Source of the DNA: Romboutsia_E sp900604535
GTDB taxonomy: Bacteria > Bacillota > Clostridia > Peptostreptococcales > Peptostreptococcaceae
Length of the DNA stretch: 64,000 nt
NCBI RefSeq assembly: GCF_900604535.1
Contig: NZ_UWOT01000016.1
Location: 10,238 to 74,237, forward strand
Direction of reading: 5' to 3'
The position numbers and the translations under genes were made by a program. Below the pieces are notes generated by a model, which was given only the letters and a program-made list of their open reading frames with translations, did not search any database and was not told the origin of the DNA. Positions within the stretch are counted from its first letter, which is position 1. Every line of letters starts with the position of its first letter. Of the stretch, positions 9,130 to 17,904 are shown in pieces.

Positions 9130-10491
9130 ATGGAAAACAAGAGTCTTCAAAAAAATCTTGGATTTGCTGCAGCTCTATCAACTGTTGTTGGTATGGTAAT
9201 TGGTGGCGGTGTATTCTTTAAGCCACAAGCAGTATTTACATTAACAGGTGGAGCACCTGGTCTTGGGATGATAGCTTGGATCGTTGCAGGTATAGTAACA
9301 ATAACTGCTGGTCTTACAGCTGCAGAAATTTCGGCTGCGATACCTAAAACTGGTGGTATGATGGTTTATATCGAAGAAATATATGGTAAGAAATTAGGTT
9401 TCTTAACAGGATGGATGCAATGTGTTTTATTTTTCCCAGCTACTATAGCTGCAATATCAGTAATGTTCGGTCAACAATCTGCAATATTACTTGGAAACGG
9501 AAATAATCAAACATTAGTTATACTTTTAACTGCAGGTGTAATATTATTTATAGGTTTTATAAACTCATTTGGTTCTAAAACAAGTGGTATGATACAAACA
9601 ATTTCTACAATATGTAAATTAGTTCCACTTATTTTAATAATAGGATTTGGATTATTCAAAGGAAATGCATCTAGCCCAGTATTCACGCCTCTTGTAGGAA
9701 AAGGTGTTAGTCCTGGAGGAGTATTCGGACAATTATTAATAGCAATATTATTTGCATATGATGGATGGATAAATGTTGGTGCTATAGCTGGAGAAATGAA
9801 AGATCCAGGAAAAGATTTACCAAAAGCAATAGTTGGTGGCTTATCATTAGTTATGGCTGTATATGTTATAATAAACATAGCTTATTTATTTGTATTACCA
9901 GCTGATCAACTTGCTCAATTTGCTTCACCAGCTTCAGCTGTTGCAGAAGTATTATTTGGTAGAGTTGGTGGTCAAATAATAACTATTGGTATACTAATAT
10001 CTGTATTCGGATGTATTAACGGTTACTTATTGACTGGACCAAGAATACTTTATACATTAGCTCAACAAAAAACTTTACCAGGATATAAATTTATAGGTGC
10101 ACTAAATAAAAATGATGTTCCTGCTAATGCAACAATGATAATGGCTTTTATATCTGCGTTATATGCACTATCTGGACAATTCAACTTACTAAGTGATTTA
10201 TCTATGTTTGCTGTATGGTCATTCTATGTATTAACATTTGTTGGTGTTATAAAATTAAGAAAGACTCATCCAGATATGCATAGACCTTATAAAGTTCCTT
10301 TATATCCATTTATACCATTCGTAGCTATAGCTGGTGGATTATTTGTAGTATTAAATCAATTATTCTTTGCTGGAATGACAAATACTTTAATGTCAATTGG
10401 TGGAGTTATAATAACACTTATAGGTTTACCTGTATATAGCTATATGGCTAAAAAAGAAGGTTTCGATAATAGATTAGATGATGTAGCTTAA
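9130..10491 (+). CDS. APC-superfamily amino acid permease (LAT-like)
   Basis: A 453-residue transporter with about twelve membrane helices, the size of the amino acid/polyamine/organocation family. The first helix carries the unwound G-rich signature VGMVIGGGVFFKP (about residues 20-32) that binds substrate in APC proteins. The pattern is closest to the LAT/SteT (YkbA) exchangers for serine/threonine or related amino acids. It stands alone on the plus strand, with its own promoter and a clean terminator. Family is firm; substrate is inference. Confidence 0.9.
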   Translation: MENKSLQKNLGFAAALSTVVGMVIGGGVFFKPQAVFTLTGGAPGLGMIAWIVAGIVTITAGLTAAEISAAIPKTGGMMVYIEEIYGKKLGFLTGWMQCVLFFPATIAAISVMFGQQSAILLGNGNNQTLVILLTAGVILFIGFINSFGSKTSGMIQTISTICKLVPLILIIGFGLFKGNASSPVFTPLVGKGVSPGGVFGQLLIAILFAYDGWINVGAIAGEMKDPGKDLPKAIVGGLSLVMAVYVIINIAYLFVLPADQLAQFASPASAVAEVLFGRVGGQIITIGILISVFGCINGYLLTGPRILYTLAQQKTLPGYKFIGALNKNDVPANATMIMAFISALYALSGQFNLLSDLSMFAVWSFYVLTFVGVIKLRKTHPDMHRPYKVPLYPFIPFVAIAGGLFVVLNQLFFAGMTNTLMSIGGVIITLIGLPVYSYMAKKEGFDNRLDDVA

Positions 10492-10498
10492 TTATTTA

Positions 10499-10534
10499 AT
10501 AAAAAAAGATGTACTTTAAAAGTACATCTTTTTT
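10499..10534 (+). terminator. Terminator of the APC permease gene
   Basis: AAAAGATGTACTTT pairs with AAAGTACATCTTTT with almost no loop, followed by a T6 run just past the permease stop. It can also act on the opposite strand. Confidence 0.85.
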
Positions 10535-10554
10535 ATCTAAAATAAATAACTTTA

Positions 10555-10755
10555 TTACTTTAGCTTATTATGGTTATGTGCTTCATCATATGATGGAGCT
10601 TTTAAATTCCCCTTTTTATGAGATTTTCTTACAACTTCTTCATCCTCATCTTCAATTATATTTTTAATTTCATTATATGTGTGACCATGATTAACTAAAT
10701 TAGTTAATTCTGTCGGCTCATTTAATATTCTTTTACTTTGATTCACTTTTTTCAT
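10555..10755 (-). CDS. Small acidic/histidine-rich hypothetical protein
   Basis: A 66-residue soluble protein I do not recognise. A good AAAGGAG ribosome site sits upstream of the ATG, which supports it being a real gene. The middle holds an acidic run (EDEDEEVV), flanked by basic stretches. Four histidines (NHGHTY, SHKKGN, AHNHNK) give a metal-binding look, but no known motif. No membrane segment or signal peptide. It sits alone between the permease terminator and the ECF transporter. Confidence 0.55.
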   Translation of the reverse strand: MKKVNQSKRILNEPTELTNLVNHGHTYNEIKNIIEDEDEEVVRKSHKKGNLKAPSYDEAHNHNKLK

Positions 10756-10854
10756 ATCTACACTCCTTTCTTTTAATTATTGTTCCACAATAATTAAATT
10801 TTAGTACTATATTTAATTTTACATTTCTAATCTTTCTTAACACATATATTAAAT

Positions 10855-10887
10855 AAAAAAAGCCATGCTAAATTAGCACGGCTTAAT
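10855..10887 (-). terminator. Terminator of the ECF transporter operon
   Basis: On the minus strand AAGCCGTGCTA pairs with TAGCATGGCTT (one G-T pair) around a 4-nt loop, followed by T7. It overlaps the last EcfT codons. Confidence 0.85.
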
Positions 10888-10888
10888 A

Positions 10889-11719
10889 TTATATAAACGG
10901 ATTATAGAATCTTCCTCCATCTACTTTAATTAGTATTATTGATACTAAAACTAATAAAGTACATAATAATATTGATATATAATCATTTTTAGTGAAATCT
11001 TTTCTTTTATACCATGTACGCTTTTTTTGATTTCCAAAAGCTCTTAACTCCATGGCTATACTTATTTTATCAATTCTCTCTAAACTCGAGAAAATAAGTG
11101 GCATAAGTATTGATGCTGCGTTTTTGATTCTCTTAAAGAACTTTTCCTTATTAGATAAATCAATTCCTCTAGCTTGCTGAGCAAAAGCTATATCCTTATA
11201 ATCTTTTTGGATATCTGGTATATACCTTAAAGCTATTGATATAGAATATGCAGCCTTATAACTAATACCAATTTTATTTAATGATGCAGCAAATTCACTT
11301 GGATCTGTTGTTAATATAAATAAAAGGGCCATAGGTATTGCAGCAAAATATTTTAACACAACATTAAGTTCATAGAATAATTGTTCTAAGGTTATAGTAT
11401 ATGGACCTATTAAGTGTATTAAAACTGTTCTACTACCATATATTTGAACACCTTGTTCTGGTGCAAATACAAATATCATAACAGCATTTAAAAGTAAAAA
11501 TATCATTATAAAATAAAGTATAAATGAAACTTCTCTAAATTCTATTTTAGATATCTTAAAAGATATAATACCTATTATAAGCATTCCTACTAGTAATCTA
11601 GTATCATAAGTTATCATAGAGGCTATGGACCATAATAAAAAAATTATCAGTTTTGTAGCTCCTGTTAACTTATGTATAGGAGAATCTTTCTTTATATATG
11701 ATAACATTTCTGAGTTCAT
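10889..11719 (-). CDS. ecfT: ECF transporter transmembrane subunit (EcfT)
   Basis: A 276-residue integral membrane subunit that couples two ATPases to the substrate-binding S-component. About five to six helices are visible. The two coupling-helix signatures expected in EcfT are present as AQQARGIDL (about residue 181) and MELRAFG (about 222). The start lies two bases beyond the ATPase gene stop, so the two are translationally linked. It is the last gene of a three-gene unit, S-component, double ATPase, EcfT. Confidence 0.92.
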   Translation of the reverse strand: MNSEMLSYIKKDSPIHKLTGATKLIIFLLWSIASMITYDTRLLVGMLIIGIISFKISKIEFREVSFILYFIMIFLLLNAVMIFVFAPEQGVQIYGSRTVLIHLIGPYTITLEQLFYELNVVLKYFAAIPMALLFILTTDPSEFAASLNKIGISYKAAYSISIALRYIPDIQKDYKDIAFAQQARGIDLSNKEKFFKRIKNAASILMPLIFSSLERIDKISIAMELRAFGNQKKRTWYKRKDFTKNDYISILLCTLLVLVSIILIKVDGGRFYNPFI

Positions 11720-11721
11720 AT

Positions 11722-13422
11722 TTATCTAACCCTCCTATCATAATCTATAAATCTTTTAATAAAACTTCTCTCATCTTTTATTCCACATTTTTGAGCTAGT
11801 TCATATAATGATGTTTCTTTCAAGTTTGCTTTTTCTATAACATCATAATTAGTTAATATATTTATAGCAGTATCATCTGCTATTTTTTCACCTTCTGATA
11901 AAACAATTACATTATTTGTATACTCTAGCATTAGATGCATATCATGAGTAATCATTATTATAGTAATTCCTTGTTTATTAAGATCTACTAAAAACTCCAT
12001 TATTTCTGAGTAATGTTTGAAATCTTGGCCTGCTGTAGGCTCATCTAAGATTATTATATTTGGATTTAGTACAAGTATAGATGCTATTGTAACTCTTTTC
12101 TTTTGTCCAAAACTTAGCGCTGATATTGGCCAATTTCTAAGTGGATAAAGGCCACATATCTTAAGAGTATTATAAACCCTCTCTTGAACTTCACTTTCAG
12201 AATATCCTCTAACTCTAAGTCCAAATGCAACTTCATCAAAAATCATAGATTTAGATATCATTTGATTTGGATTTTGCATTACAAATCCTATTTTTTCCGA
12301 ACGTTCTTTTATAGTTTGATTTGCTATATCTTCTCCATCAAATATTATTTTTCCTGATGTTGGTTTATAAAAACCGCAAATTAGTTTTGATATAGTAGAT
12401 TTTCCTGCACCATTTTTTCCAACAATACTTACCATATCACCTTTATTTATTTTAAACGAAACATTATTTAATATTTGTTTTTCTATACTATATGAAAAAC
12501 TTAAGTCTTCAACTTCAAGTATAGGATAAGTATTTTCATTACAAACATCCTCATCTATACTTGAGTACCAAGCTTTTAATTTTTCTTTACAATTTATTAA
12601 ATCTATTTTTTCTATTCTTTCAGGATTCATCCCAGGATTTATATCACAATTAGCATATTTTAAAGCTGATAAATATAGTGGCTCCCTAACTCCAACTTCC
12701 TTTAATATATTAGTTGAGAGAAGTTCGTTCGGAGTAGTGTCTGCTACTATTTCACCTTTATTCATAACAATAATTCTATCTAAATCCTTATGTAGTACAT
12801 CCTCTAATCTATGTTCTACAATTATCATAGTCTTGTTATTTTTATTTTTTATATTATCAATTAATTCTATTGCACTTTTACCTGTCAATGGATCTAAACT
12901 CGCTAATGGCTCATCAAATAATAGAATCTTTACATCATCTACAGTAACACCAGCAAGAGTAACTCTTTGCTTTTGACCTCCAGATAACTTATATGGTGAG
13001 GATTCTAATTCCTTATCTATATCCACTAATTTTGCTGAATCACTAACTATCTTCTTCATTTTTTCTTGCTCTACACAGTCATTTTCAAGCTTAAACGCTA
13101 TATCTTCACCTACTGTTAAACCTATAAATTGACTATCTGGATCTTGAAGTACTGTACCTATTATTTTAGATAATTCAAATATATTTTTATTTTGAACATT
13201 TTCACCATCAATTAATAGCTCTCCAGATGTTTTCCCACTATAATAAAATGGAACTAATCCGTTAAGACAATGAGCTAAAGTACTTTTACCAGAGCCAGAA
13301 GGTCCCACTATAAGTACTTTTTCTCCTTCATATATAGTTAAATTTATATTTTTAAGAGTAGGCTCTGCTTGCACTCTATATCGAAAACTATAGTCTTTAA
13401 ACTCTATTATCTTTCTTTTCAT
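11722..13422 (-). CDS. ECF transporter fused double ATP-binding protein
   Basis: A 566-residue cytoplasmic protein carrying two ABC domains in tandem, replacing separate EcfA1 and EcfA2. Walker A motifs are at about residues 40-48 (GPSGSGKST) and 335-343 (GKNGAGKST). Signatures are LSGGQ (about 145) and LSFGQ (about 434); Walker B segments are ILLFDEP and IIILDEP. A linker of about 60 residues (VREPLYLSALKYANCD onward) resembles the DUF3744 spacer found in YkoD-like proteins paired with UPF0397 S-components. It lies between the S-component and ecfT, 17 and 2 bases from each. Role is secure; substrate is not. Confidence 0.93.
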   Translation of the reverse strand: MKRKIIEFKDYSFRYRVQAEPTLKNINLTIYEGEKVLIVGPSGSGKSTLAHCLNGLVPFYYSGKTSGELLIDGENVQNKNIFELSKIIGTVLQDPDSQFIGLTVGEDIAFKLENDCVEQEKMKKIVSDSAKLVDIDKELESSPYKLSGGQKQRVTLAGVTVDDVKILLFDEPLASLDPLTGKSAIELIDNIKNKNNKTMIIVEHRLEDVLHKDLDRIIVMNKGEIVADTTPNELLSTNILKEVGVREPLYLSALKYANCDINPGMNPERIEKIDLINCKEKLKAWYSSIDEDVCNENTYPILEVEDLSFSYSIEKQILNNVSFKINKGDMVSIVGKNGAGKSTISKLICGFYKPTSGKIIFDGEDIANQTIKERSEKIGFVMQNPNQMISKSMIFDEVAFGLRVRGYSESEVQERVYNTLKICGLYPLRNWPISALSFGQKKRVTIASILVLNPNIIILDEPTAGQDFKHYSEIMEFLVDLNKQGITIIMITHDMHLMLEYTNNVIVLSEGEKIADDTAINILTNYDVIEKANLKETSLYELAQKCGIKDERSFIKRFIDYDRRVR

Positions 13423-13439
13423 TCCTATCTCCTTTAGTA

Positions 13440-13991
13440 TTACTCTTCCATTCTTAAACTTCCGCTCTTTATTTTTGTCTTAGAGTAAGCCGATAATATT
13501 AATGTTCCTAAAACTCCAACTGTTACCATATTAGATATACCACCTATGATTCCTTGTAAAAATACTTTATTTGCAGGTTCTAGGTATATTATTATATCTA
13601 ATCCAGGTGCTACTAAAAACCACGCTAATGCGTTTGCTATAACTTGAGTTATGTTAAATAGTATTATTTGTTTTATATTAAAATCATCTTCTAAATCTAA
13701 TTTTTTTGAAGCAATTCCGATTACTAATCCAACTACTCCTGATGCTATTACCCAACTAAACCATGGTGATCCATAAAATACTAAATCTTTTAATCCATGT
13801 CCTATAAGTCCTATAAGGAATCCTGCCATAGGACCATATACTACAGACATTAATGCCAAATATGCATAAGATGTCTCTATATTAGTATTTGGAATAAATG
13901 TAGGAATAGACCCGAATCTTCCTAATACCATAAAAACTGCCGCTCCTATTCCTATAGAAACTATCGTTTTTATTGATAACTTCTTATTCAT
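13440..13991 (-). CDS. ECF transporter S-component, UPF0397 family
   Basis: A 183-residue membrane protein with about five or six helices that binds the transported vitamin-like molecule. The sequence pattern (GIGAAVFMVLGRFGSIPT, then PNTNIETSYAYLALM, GHGLKDLVFYGSPWFSW and VAPGLDIIIYLEPANKVF) is that of the UPF0397 family, which is always found with a double ATPase and EcfT. The substrate of this family is not firmly established, and no riboswitch precedes it to hint at one. It is the first gene of the operon and has an excellent promoter at 14056-14084. Confidence 0.9.
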   Translation of the reverse strand: MNKKLSIKTIVSIGIGAAVFMVLGRFGSIPTFIPNTNIETSYAYLALMSVVYGPMAGFLIGLIGHGLKDLVFYGSPWFSWVIASGVVGLVIGIASKKLDLEDDFNIKQIILFNITQVIANALAWFLVAPGLDIIIYLEPANKVFLQGIIGGISNMVTVGVLGTLILSAYSKTKIKSGSLRMEE

Positions 13992-14040
13992 TTACATTAT
14001 CCTCTCTATTTTAATTTTTATCTTCATATTAATTATTAAA

Positions 14041-14061
14041 ATTCACGCAAATTTTAGTATA
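14041..14061 (-). promoter_or_regulatory. Shared promoter element, copy 1 (ECF operon)
   Basis: On the plus strand ATTCACGCAA, three variable-context bases, then TTAGTATA. 19 of 21 positions match 17777-17797 upstream of the AGCS symporter. Here it spans the -10 box and the start-site region, the position of a repressor operator. No known regulator is recognised. Confidence 0.45.
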
Positions 14062-14084
14062 AATGCAAATAAAATAATTGTCAA
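14056..14084 (-). promoter_or_regulatory. Consensus promoter of the ECF operon
   Basis: On the minus strand TTGACA, 17-nt spacer, TATACT. The -10 begins a 21-base element that recurs upstream of the AGCS symporter (see 14041-14061). Confidence 0.85.
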
Positions 14085-14149
14085 TATAAGTCGTTTTTTT
14101 CTATAATTATCCTATTTATTGACTTCCTTATATTATTTTATTCTGAAAA

Positions 14150-14185
14150 TAATATAAGGATATGAATTAATTTCATATCCTTTAT
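14150..14185 (-). terminator. Terminator of ygiQ
   Basis: AAGGATATGAA pairs with TTCATATCCTT around a 5-nt loop, with T-rich sequence after it on the minus strand, immediately beyond the ygiQ stop. Confidence 0.75.
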
Positions 14186-14187
14186 TA

Positions 14188-16188
14188 TTATCTTTTTTTT
14201 CTTCTATTATTAGAACTCTTTTCCACTTTAATATTTTCTACTTTGTTACTTCTTGAGTTCTTACTTTTAGTATTTTTTTTATTTCTAGAGTCTTTATTAT
14301 TTTTAGAAACTCTTATTGAGTTATCTCTTTGATTATTCTTACCTCTAGAATTTTTGTTATTAGAATTACCTCTATGTCCAAATCCTCTACCTTCTCTAGG
14401 CTTTATTAAACACTTAGGACCATACCCTATTAAATCTTCTCTATCTGCTTCTTCAAGGGCCGCATGAACTAGTTCATAATTTCTAGGGGCTCTATATTGT
14501 AATAAAGCTCTTTGCATTGCTTTTTCTTGCTTAGTCTTAGGCACATACACTTCTTGCATAGTAAGTGGATCTAGTCCTGTATAGAACATTGTTGTAGATA
14601 ATGTTCCTGGAGTTGGATAAAAGTCTTGTACTTGTTCTGGTTGATAGTTTGTATCTCTTAAATACTCAGCAAGTTCTATTGCTGAATTTAATGTTGAACC
14701 TGGATGACTTGACATTAAATACGGTATTAAGTACTGTTTCATGCCTAATTGTTCATTTATAGCAAAGAATTTTTGTCTAAATCTATCATAAGTATTTCCA
14801 GCTGGCTTTTGCATATGATGTAATACCTCGCTTGCAACATGCTCTGGAGCAACCTTTAATTGACCACTTACATGGTGCTTTATTAATTCTTTTAAGAACT
14901 TATTATCTTTATCTGCCATGACATAATCATATCTTATTCCAGAACGTACAAATACTTTTTTTATTCCTGGTAAACTTCTTACCTTTCTTAATAAATCTAT
15001 AAAATCTGTATGATCTACTTTTAGATTTTTACATGGTTCTGGATGCAAGCATTGTCTATGCTTACAAGCACCTTTTGTTATTTGTTTTTTACAAGCCTCT
15101 TGTCTAAAGTTTGCTGTAGGACCACCAACATCATGTATATAACCTTTAAAGTCTGGAAGTGTAGTTATATATTTTGCTTCATCCACGATTGAATCATGAC
15201 TTCTACTTTGTACAGCTCTACCTTGATGGAATGTTATTGCACAGAATGAACAACTTCCAAAACATCCTCTTGAACTCACTATACTAAATTTAACCTCTTC
15301 TATTGCCGGAATGCCACCCATTTCTTTATATATAGGATGATACGTTTTTTGATATGGTAAGGCATATACATCATCTAGTTCTTCTCTATTTAAAGGCTTC
15401 TCTGGTTTATTTTGAACTAAGAACTTATCTCCATATGGTTCAACTATAGCTTTTCCTCTATATGGATCCTGCTCATCATACTGTAATTTAAATGATTGTG
15501 CATATTTTACTTTATCTTCACATATTTCTTTATATGATGGAAGTAATACATAATCTTCATATACTTCATCTAAACTATCTACCATATAACATGTTCCATT
15601 TATATGTCTTATATACTTCGGATCAAATCCATTATTAAGAGCATCTGCAACTTCTACTATTTGCTTTTCACTCATTCCATAAACTAGTAAATCTGCACCA
15701 CTATCTACTAATATTGATTTTCTAACTTTATTAGCCCAATAATCATAGTGCGCAAATCTTCTTAAACTTGCTTCTATACCACCTATTATTACTGGTATAT
15801 CTTTGTATGCTTCTCTTATTTTGTTACAATAAACTATTACTGCTCTATCTGGTCTACATCCCATTTTTCCCCCTGGAGAGTATAGATCTTTTTCTCTTTG
15901 TTTTTTGCTTACTGAATAATGGTTAACCATAGAATCCATATTCCCTGAATTAACTAAGAATCCAAGTCTTGGTCTTCCTAACTTCATAAAGTCTTCTGTA
16001 GACTTCCAATTTGGTTGGGCTATTATACCAACCTTATATCCTGCATTTTCTAATACTCTAGAAATTATAGCTGTACCAAAACTATGATGGTCAACATACG
16101 CATCTCCTGTAACTAATACAAAATCTAGCTGTTCCCAACCTCTATCTATCATATCTTGTTTACATATTGGTAAAAATTTATTTTCCAT
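14188..16188 (-). CDS. ygiQ: YgiQ-family radical SAM protein
   Basis: A protein of about 666 residues of the YgiQ/UPF0313 family, radical S-adenosylmethionine enzymes of unknown reaction. The [4Fe-4S] cluster motif CxxxCxxC is CFGSCSFC at about residues 308-315, within SSRGCFGSCSFC. The N-terminal region (LVTGDAYVDHHSFG) is family-typical. The C-terminal 70 residues are low-complexity, rich in N, S, K and R, and look disordered and nucleic-acid-like. I place the start at the ATG at 16188, with AGGTG correctly spaced; a GTG three codons upstream lies inside that ribosome site. Confidence 0.92.
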   Translation of the reverse strand: MENKFLPICKQDMIDRGWEQLDFVLVTGDAYVDHHSFGTAIISRVLENAGYKVGIIAQPNWKSTEDFMKLGRPRLGFLVNSGNMDSMVNHYSVSKKQREKDLYSPGGKMGCRPDRAVIVYCNKIREAYKDIPVIIGGIEASLRRFAHYDYWANKVRKSILVDSGADLLVYGMSEKQIVEVADALNNGFDPKYIRHINGTCYMVDSLDEVYEDYVLLPSYKEICEDKVKYAQSFKLQYDEQDPYRGKAIVEPYGDKFLVQNKPEKPLNREELDDVYALPYQKTYHPIYKEMGGIPAIEEVKFSIVSSRGCFGSCSFCAITFHQGRAVQSRSHDSIVDEAKYITTLPDFKGYIHDVGGPTANFRQEACKKQITKGACKHRQCLHPEPCKNLKVDHTDFIDLLRKVRSLPGIKKVFVRSGIRYDYVMADKDNKFLKELIKHHVSGQLKVAPEHVASEVLHHMQKPAGNTYDRFRQKFFAINEQLGMKQYLIPYLMSSHPGSTLNSAIELAEYLRDTNYQPEQVQDFYPTPGTLSTTMFYTGLDPLTMQEVYVPKTKQEKAMQRALLQYRAPRNYELVHAALEEADREDLIGYGPKCLIKPREGRGFGHRGNSNNKNSRGKNNQRDNSIRVSKNNKDSRNKKNTKSKNSRSNKVENIKVEKSSNNRRKKR

Positions 16189-16352
16189 GATAATCACCTG
16201 CTTAATTTATAATAAGATTTATTATATCCTTTTTATTATAGTATGAAACTTATTTTTCAACTCTGACCTATAATTATATCATAAAAAATAATATACATCT
16301 AAAAATAATCATGGTTATATATGTAATTTATAGAAATATGTAGATATTATAC

Positions 16353-16392
16353 GCATAAAAAAATCGAGATAATTATCTCGATTTTTTTATGC
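16353..16392 (-). terminator. Terminator of the AGCS symporter gene (perfect 40-nt palindrome)
   Basis: A perfect palindrome: ATCGAGATAA meets its own complement, extended by A7/T7 and GCAT/ATGC. It contains the last two codons and stop of the symporter, so coding and termination signals overlap. It works on both strands. Confidence 0.85.
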
Positions 16393-17727
16393 AACTTGCT
16401 TTTTATTATTTTTATTTAACTTATATTTGCTCCATTCAAATTCCACAAACATAGCTAATGCACCAATATTTAAAGATGTTGCTACAAAAAGTAATATATT
16501 TAATAAATTAAATAATATTTCAAATTTAAATATTGATAAAATGCCTGATATTAATAACATGCTTAGATACATAATATTTCTATTCTTTATATTAATCTTG
16601 CTAGATAAACTTAAAAGATAATATGAACCTAGTAAAGTCGTCATTCCCGACAATATTATAAATATAAATAATATTGCTAATCCCAATATACCTGTTACAC
16701 TTATTACAGTTTCAAAATAAGATACTAATCTTTGAGCACTATTTTCTGTAAACGATATAATATTTTGATCAACTCCATATGAAGCTATATAAGATGTAAC
16801 TAATACTGATATTACAACAAGGAATGTAGTCATAATAGCTGATATAGACGCAGCTACTCTTGGACTAGAATTTGTTTTAACTGCTGCTAGTGGCAATGTC
16901 CCTAATCCAGGTTCTGCAATTTGAATTACTCTTTGCATACCAAATATAAGACCTAAAGGAATTCCAAACAACATACTTACTGGATTTTTAAATCCTATAA
17001 GCATCCTTTCGATAAATGCTGGCACATATGTATGTGTTTTTATTAAAAATATTCCAAAAAACACAAAGTAAGCGCCTGCAGCAACTAAAATCATACTTAC
17101 CATAGATTTGATAAATATATCTTGTCTATTTTTCAATACAACTACAAATAAAATAAATATAATGGGTATTATTACAAATAAATATTGTTGCATTTGAGTA
17201 AGTTTAATTCCAGATATCTTATCCAAACTCGTTATTATAATAGCATCCATTCCACTAAATTGAACACCACCTATAGCAAATACATATAATAAAATTAATG
17301 CTATAACATAAATCTTTGCTGCACCTTTAGATACAAATTTTTCTATGTAGTCTCTAGGATCCATATTTACAATTTTAGCTATTAATGTTTCACAATATGA
17401 TATTGGTATTAATACTAATGATCCTATTAATGCCCATAAAGCTACCGATTCTACATATACTTGACCACCTACATACAAGTTACTTAATGCGCTTAAAAAG
17501 CCAATTATAATTCCAGTTCCCATCATAGCACCTAGAGATACTGATGCTTGAGGTATTAAATGCATTATACTAAACTCTCTTTTTTCAGTTGTCAATGATC
17601 TTATGTTTAGTATTACTTGAGCACAAATGTAAATTCCCATAAGTAATAAAAATGGTATAAATATTGGCCATATTACATTTGATATTACCACAGTTATATG
17701 GTTCAATTGAGATAATATAACTTCCAT
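16387..17727 (-). CDS. AGCS-family (sodium:alanine-type) symporter, divergent
   Basis: A 446-residue membrane protein with about ten to eleven helices. The family imports small amino acids with Na+. Recognisable traits are the early glycine-rich SLGAMMGTGIIIGF region (about residues 62-76), a long central run of helices and the EPGLGTLPLAA motif (about 267), equivalent to the G-x-G-S-A-P-I segment of alanine carriers. Several positions depart from the usual AGCS consensus, so the substrate may differ. GAGGTGG precedes the ATG. It is a single gene; its upstream region carries the element shared with the ECF operon. Confidence 0.75.
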   Translation of the reverse strand: MEVILSQLNHITVVISNVIWPIFIPFLLLMGIYICAQVILNIRSLTTEKREFSIMHLIPQASVSLGAMMGTGIIIGFLSALSNLYVGGQVYVESVALWALIGSLVLIPISYCETLIAKIVNMDPRDYIEKFVSKGAAKIYVIALILLYVFAIGGVQFSGMDAIIITSLDKISGIKLTQMQQYLFVIIPIIFILFVVVLKNRQDIFIKSMVSMILVAAGAYFVFFGIFLIKTHTYVPAFIERMLIGFKNPVSMLFGIPLGLIFGMQRVIQIAEPGLGTLPLAAVKTNSSPRVAASISAIMTTFLVVISVLVTSYIASYGVDQNIISFTENSAQRLVSYFETVISVTGILGLAILFIFIILSGMTTLLGSYYLLSLSSKINIKNRNIMYLSMLLISGILSIFKFEILFNLLNILLFVATSLNIGALAMFVEFEWSKYKLNKNNKKQVA

Positions 17728-17776
17728 GATGCCACCTCGATTTATTAAGTTTTATGATTTTATATTTTATTCATAT

Positions 17777-17797
17777 ATTCACGCAAGTATTAGTATA
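17777..17797 (-). promoter_or_regulatory. Shared promoter element, copy 2 (AGCS symporter)
   Basis: 19 of 21 bases match 14041-14061, including a TATACT in the -10 position on the minus strand. Located 50-70 bases upstream of the symporter start. Its -35 is weak compared with copy 1. Confidence 0.45.
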
Positions 17798-17857
17798 CTA
17801 TCATTTTCACACTTAGCATAGAGTAAAATTATATTAATTAATCAATTAAAAATTATA

Positions 17858-17898
17858 TAAAAAAATGACTACTCAGATTAAGTAATCATCTTTTTATA
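17858..17898 (-). terminator. Terminator of the serC-serA-DUF1015 unit
   Basis: On the minus strand GATGATTACTTA pairs with TGAGTAGTCATT (G-T pairs allowed) around a 3-nt loop, then T7, shortly after the DUF1015 stop. Confidence 0.75.
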
Positions 17899-17904
17899 TA
17901 GCTT

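Noticed and set aside
9507..9878. 123-codon open frame on the minus strand
   Set aside because: Antisense to the APC permease; composition is that of a shadow frame.
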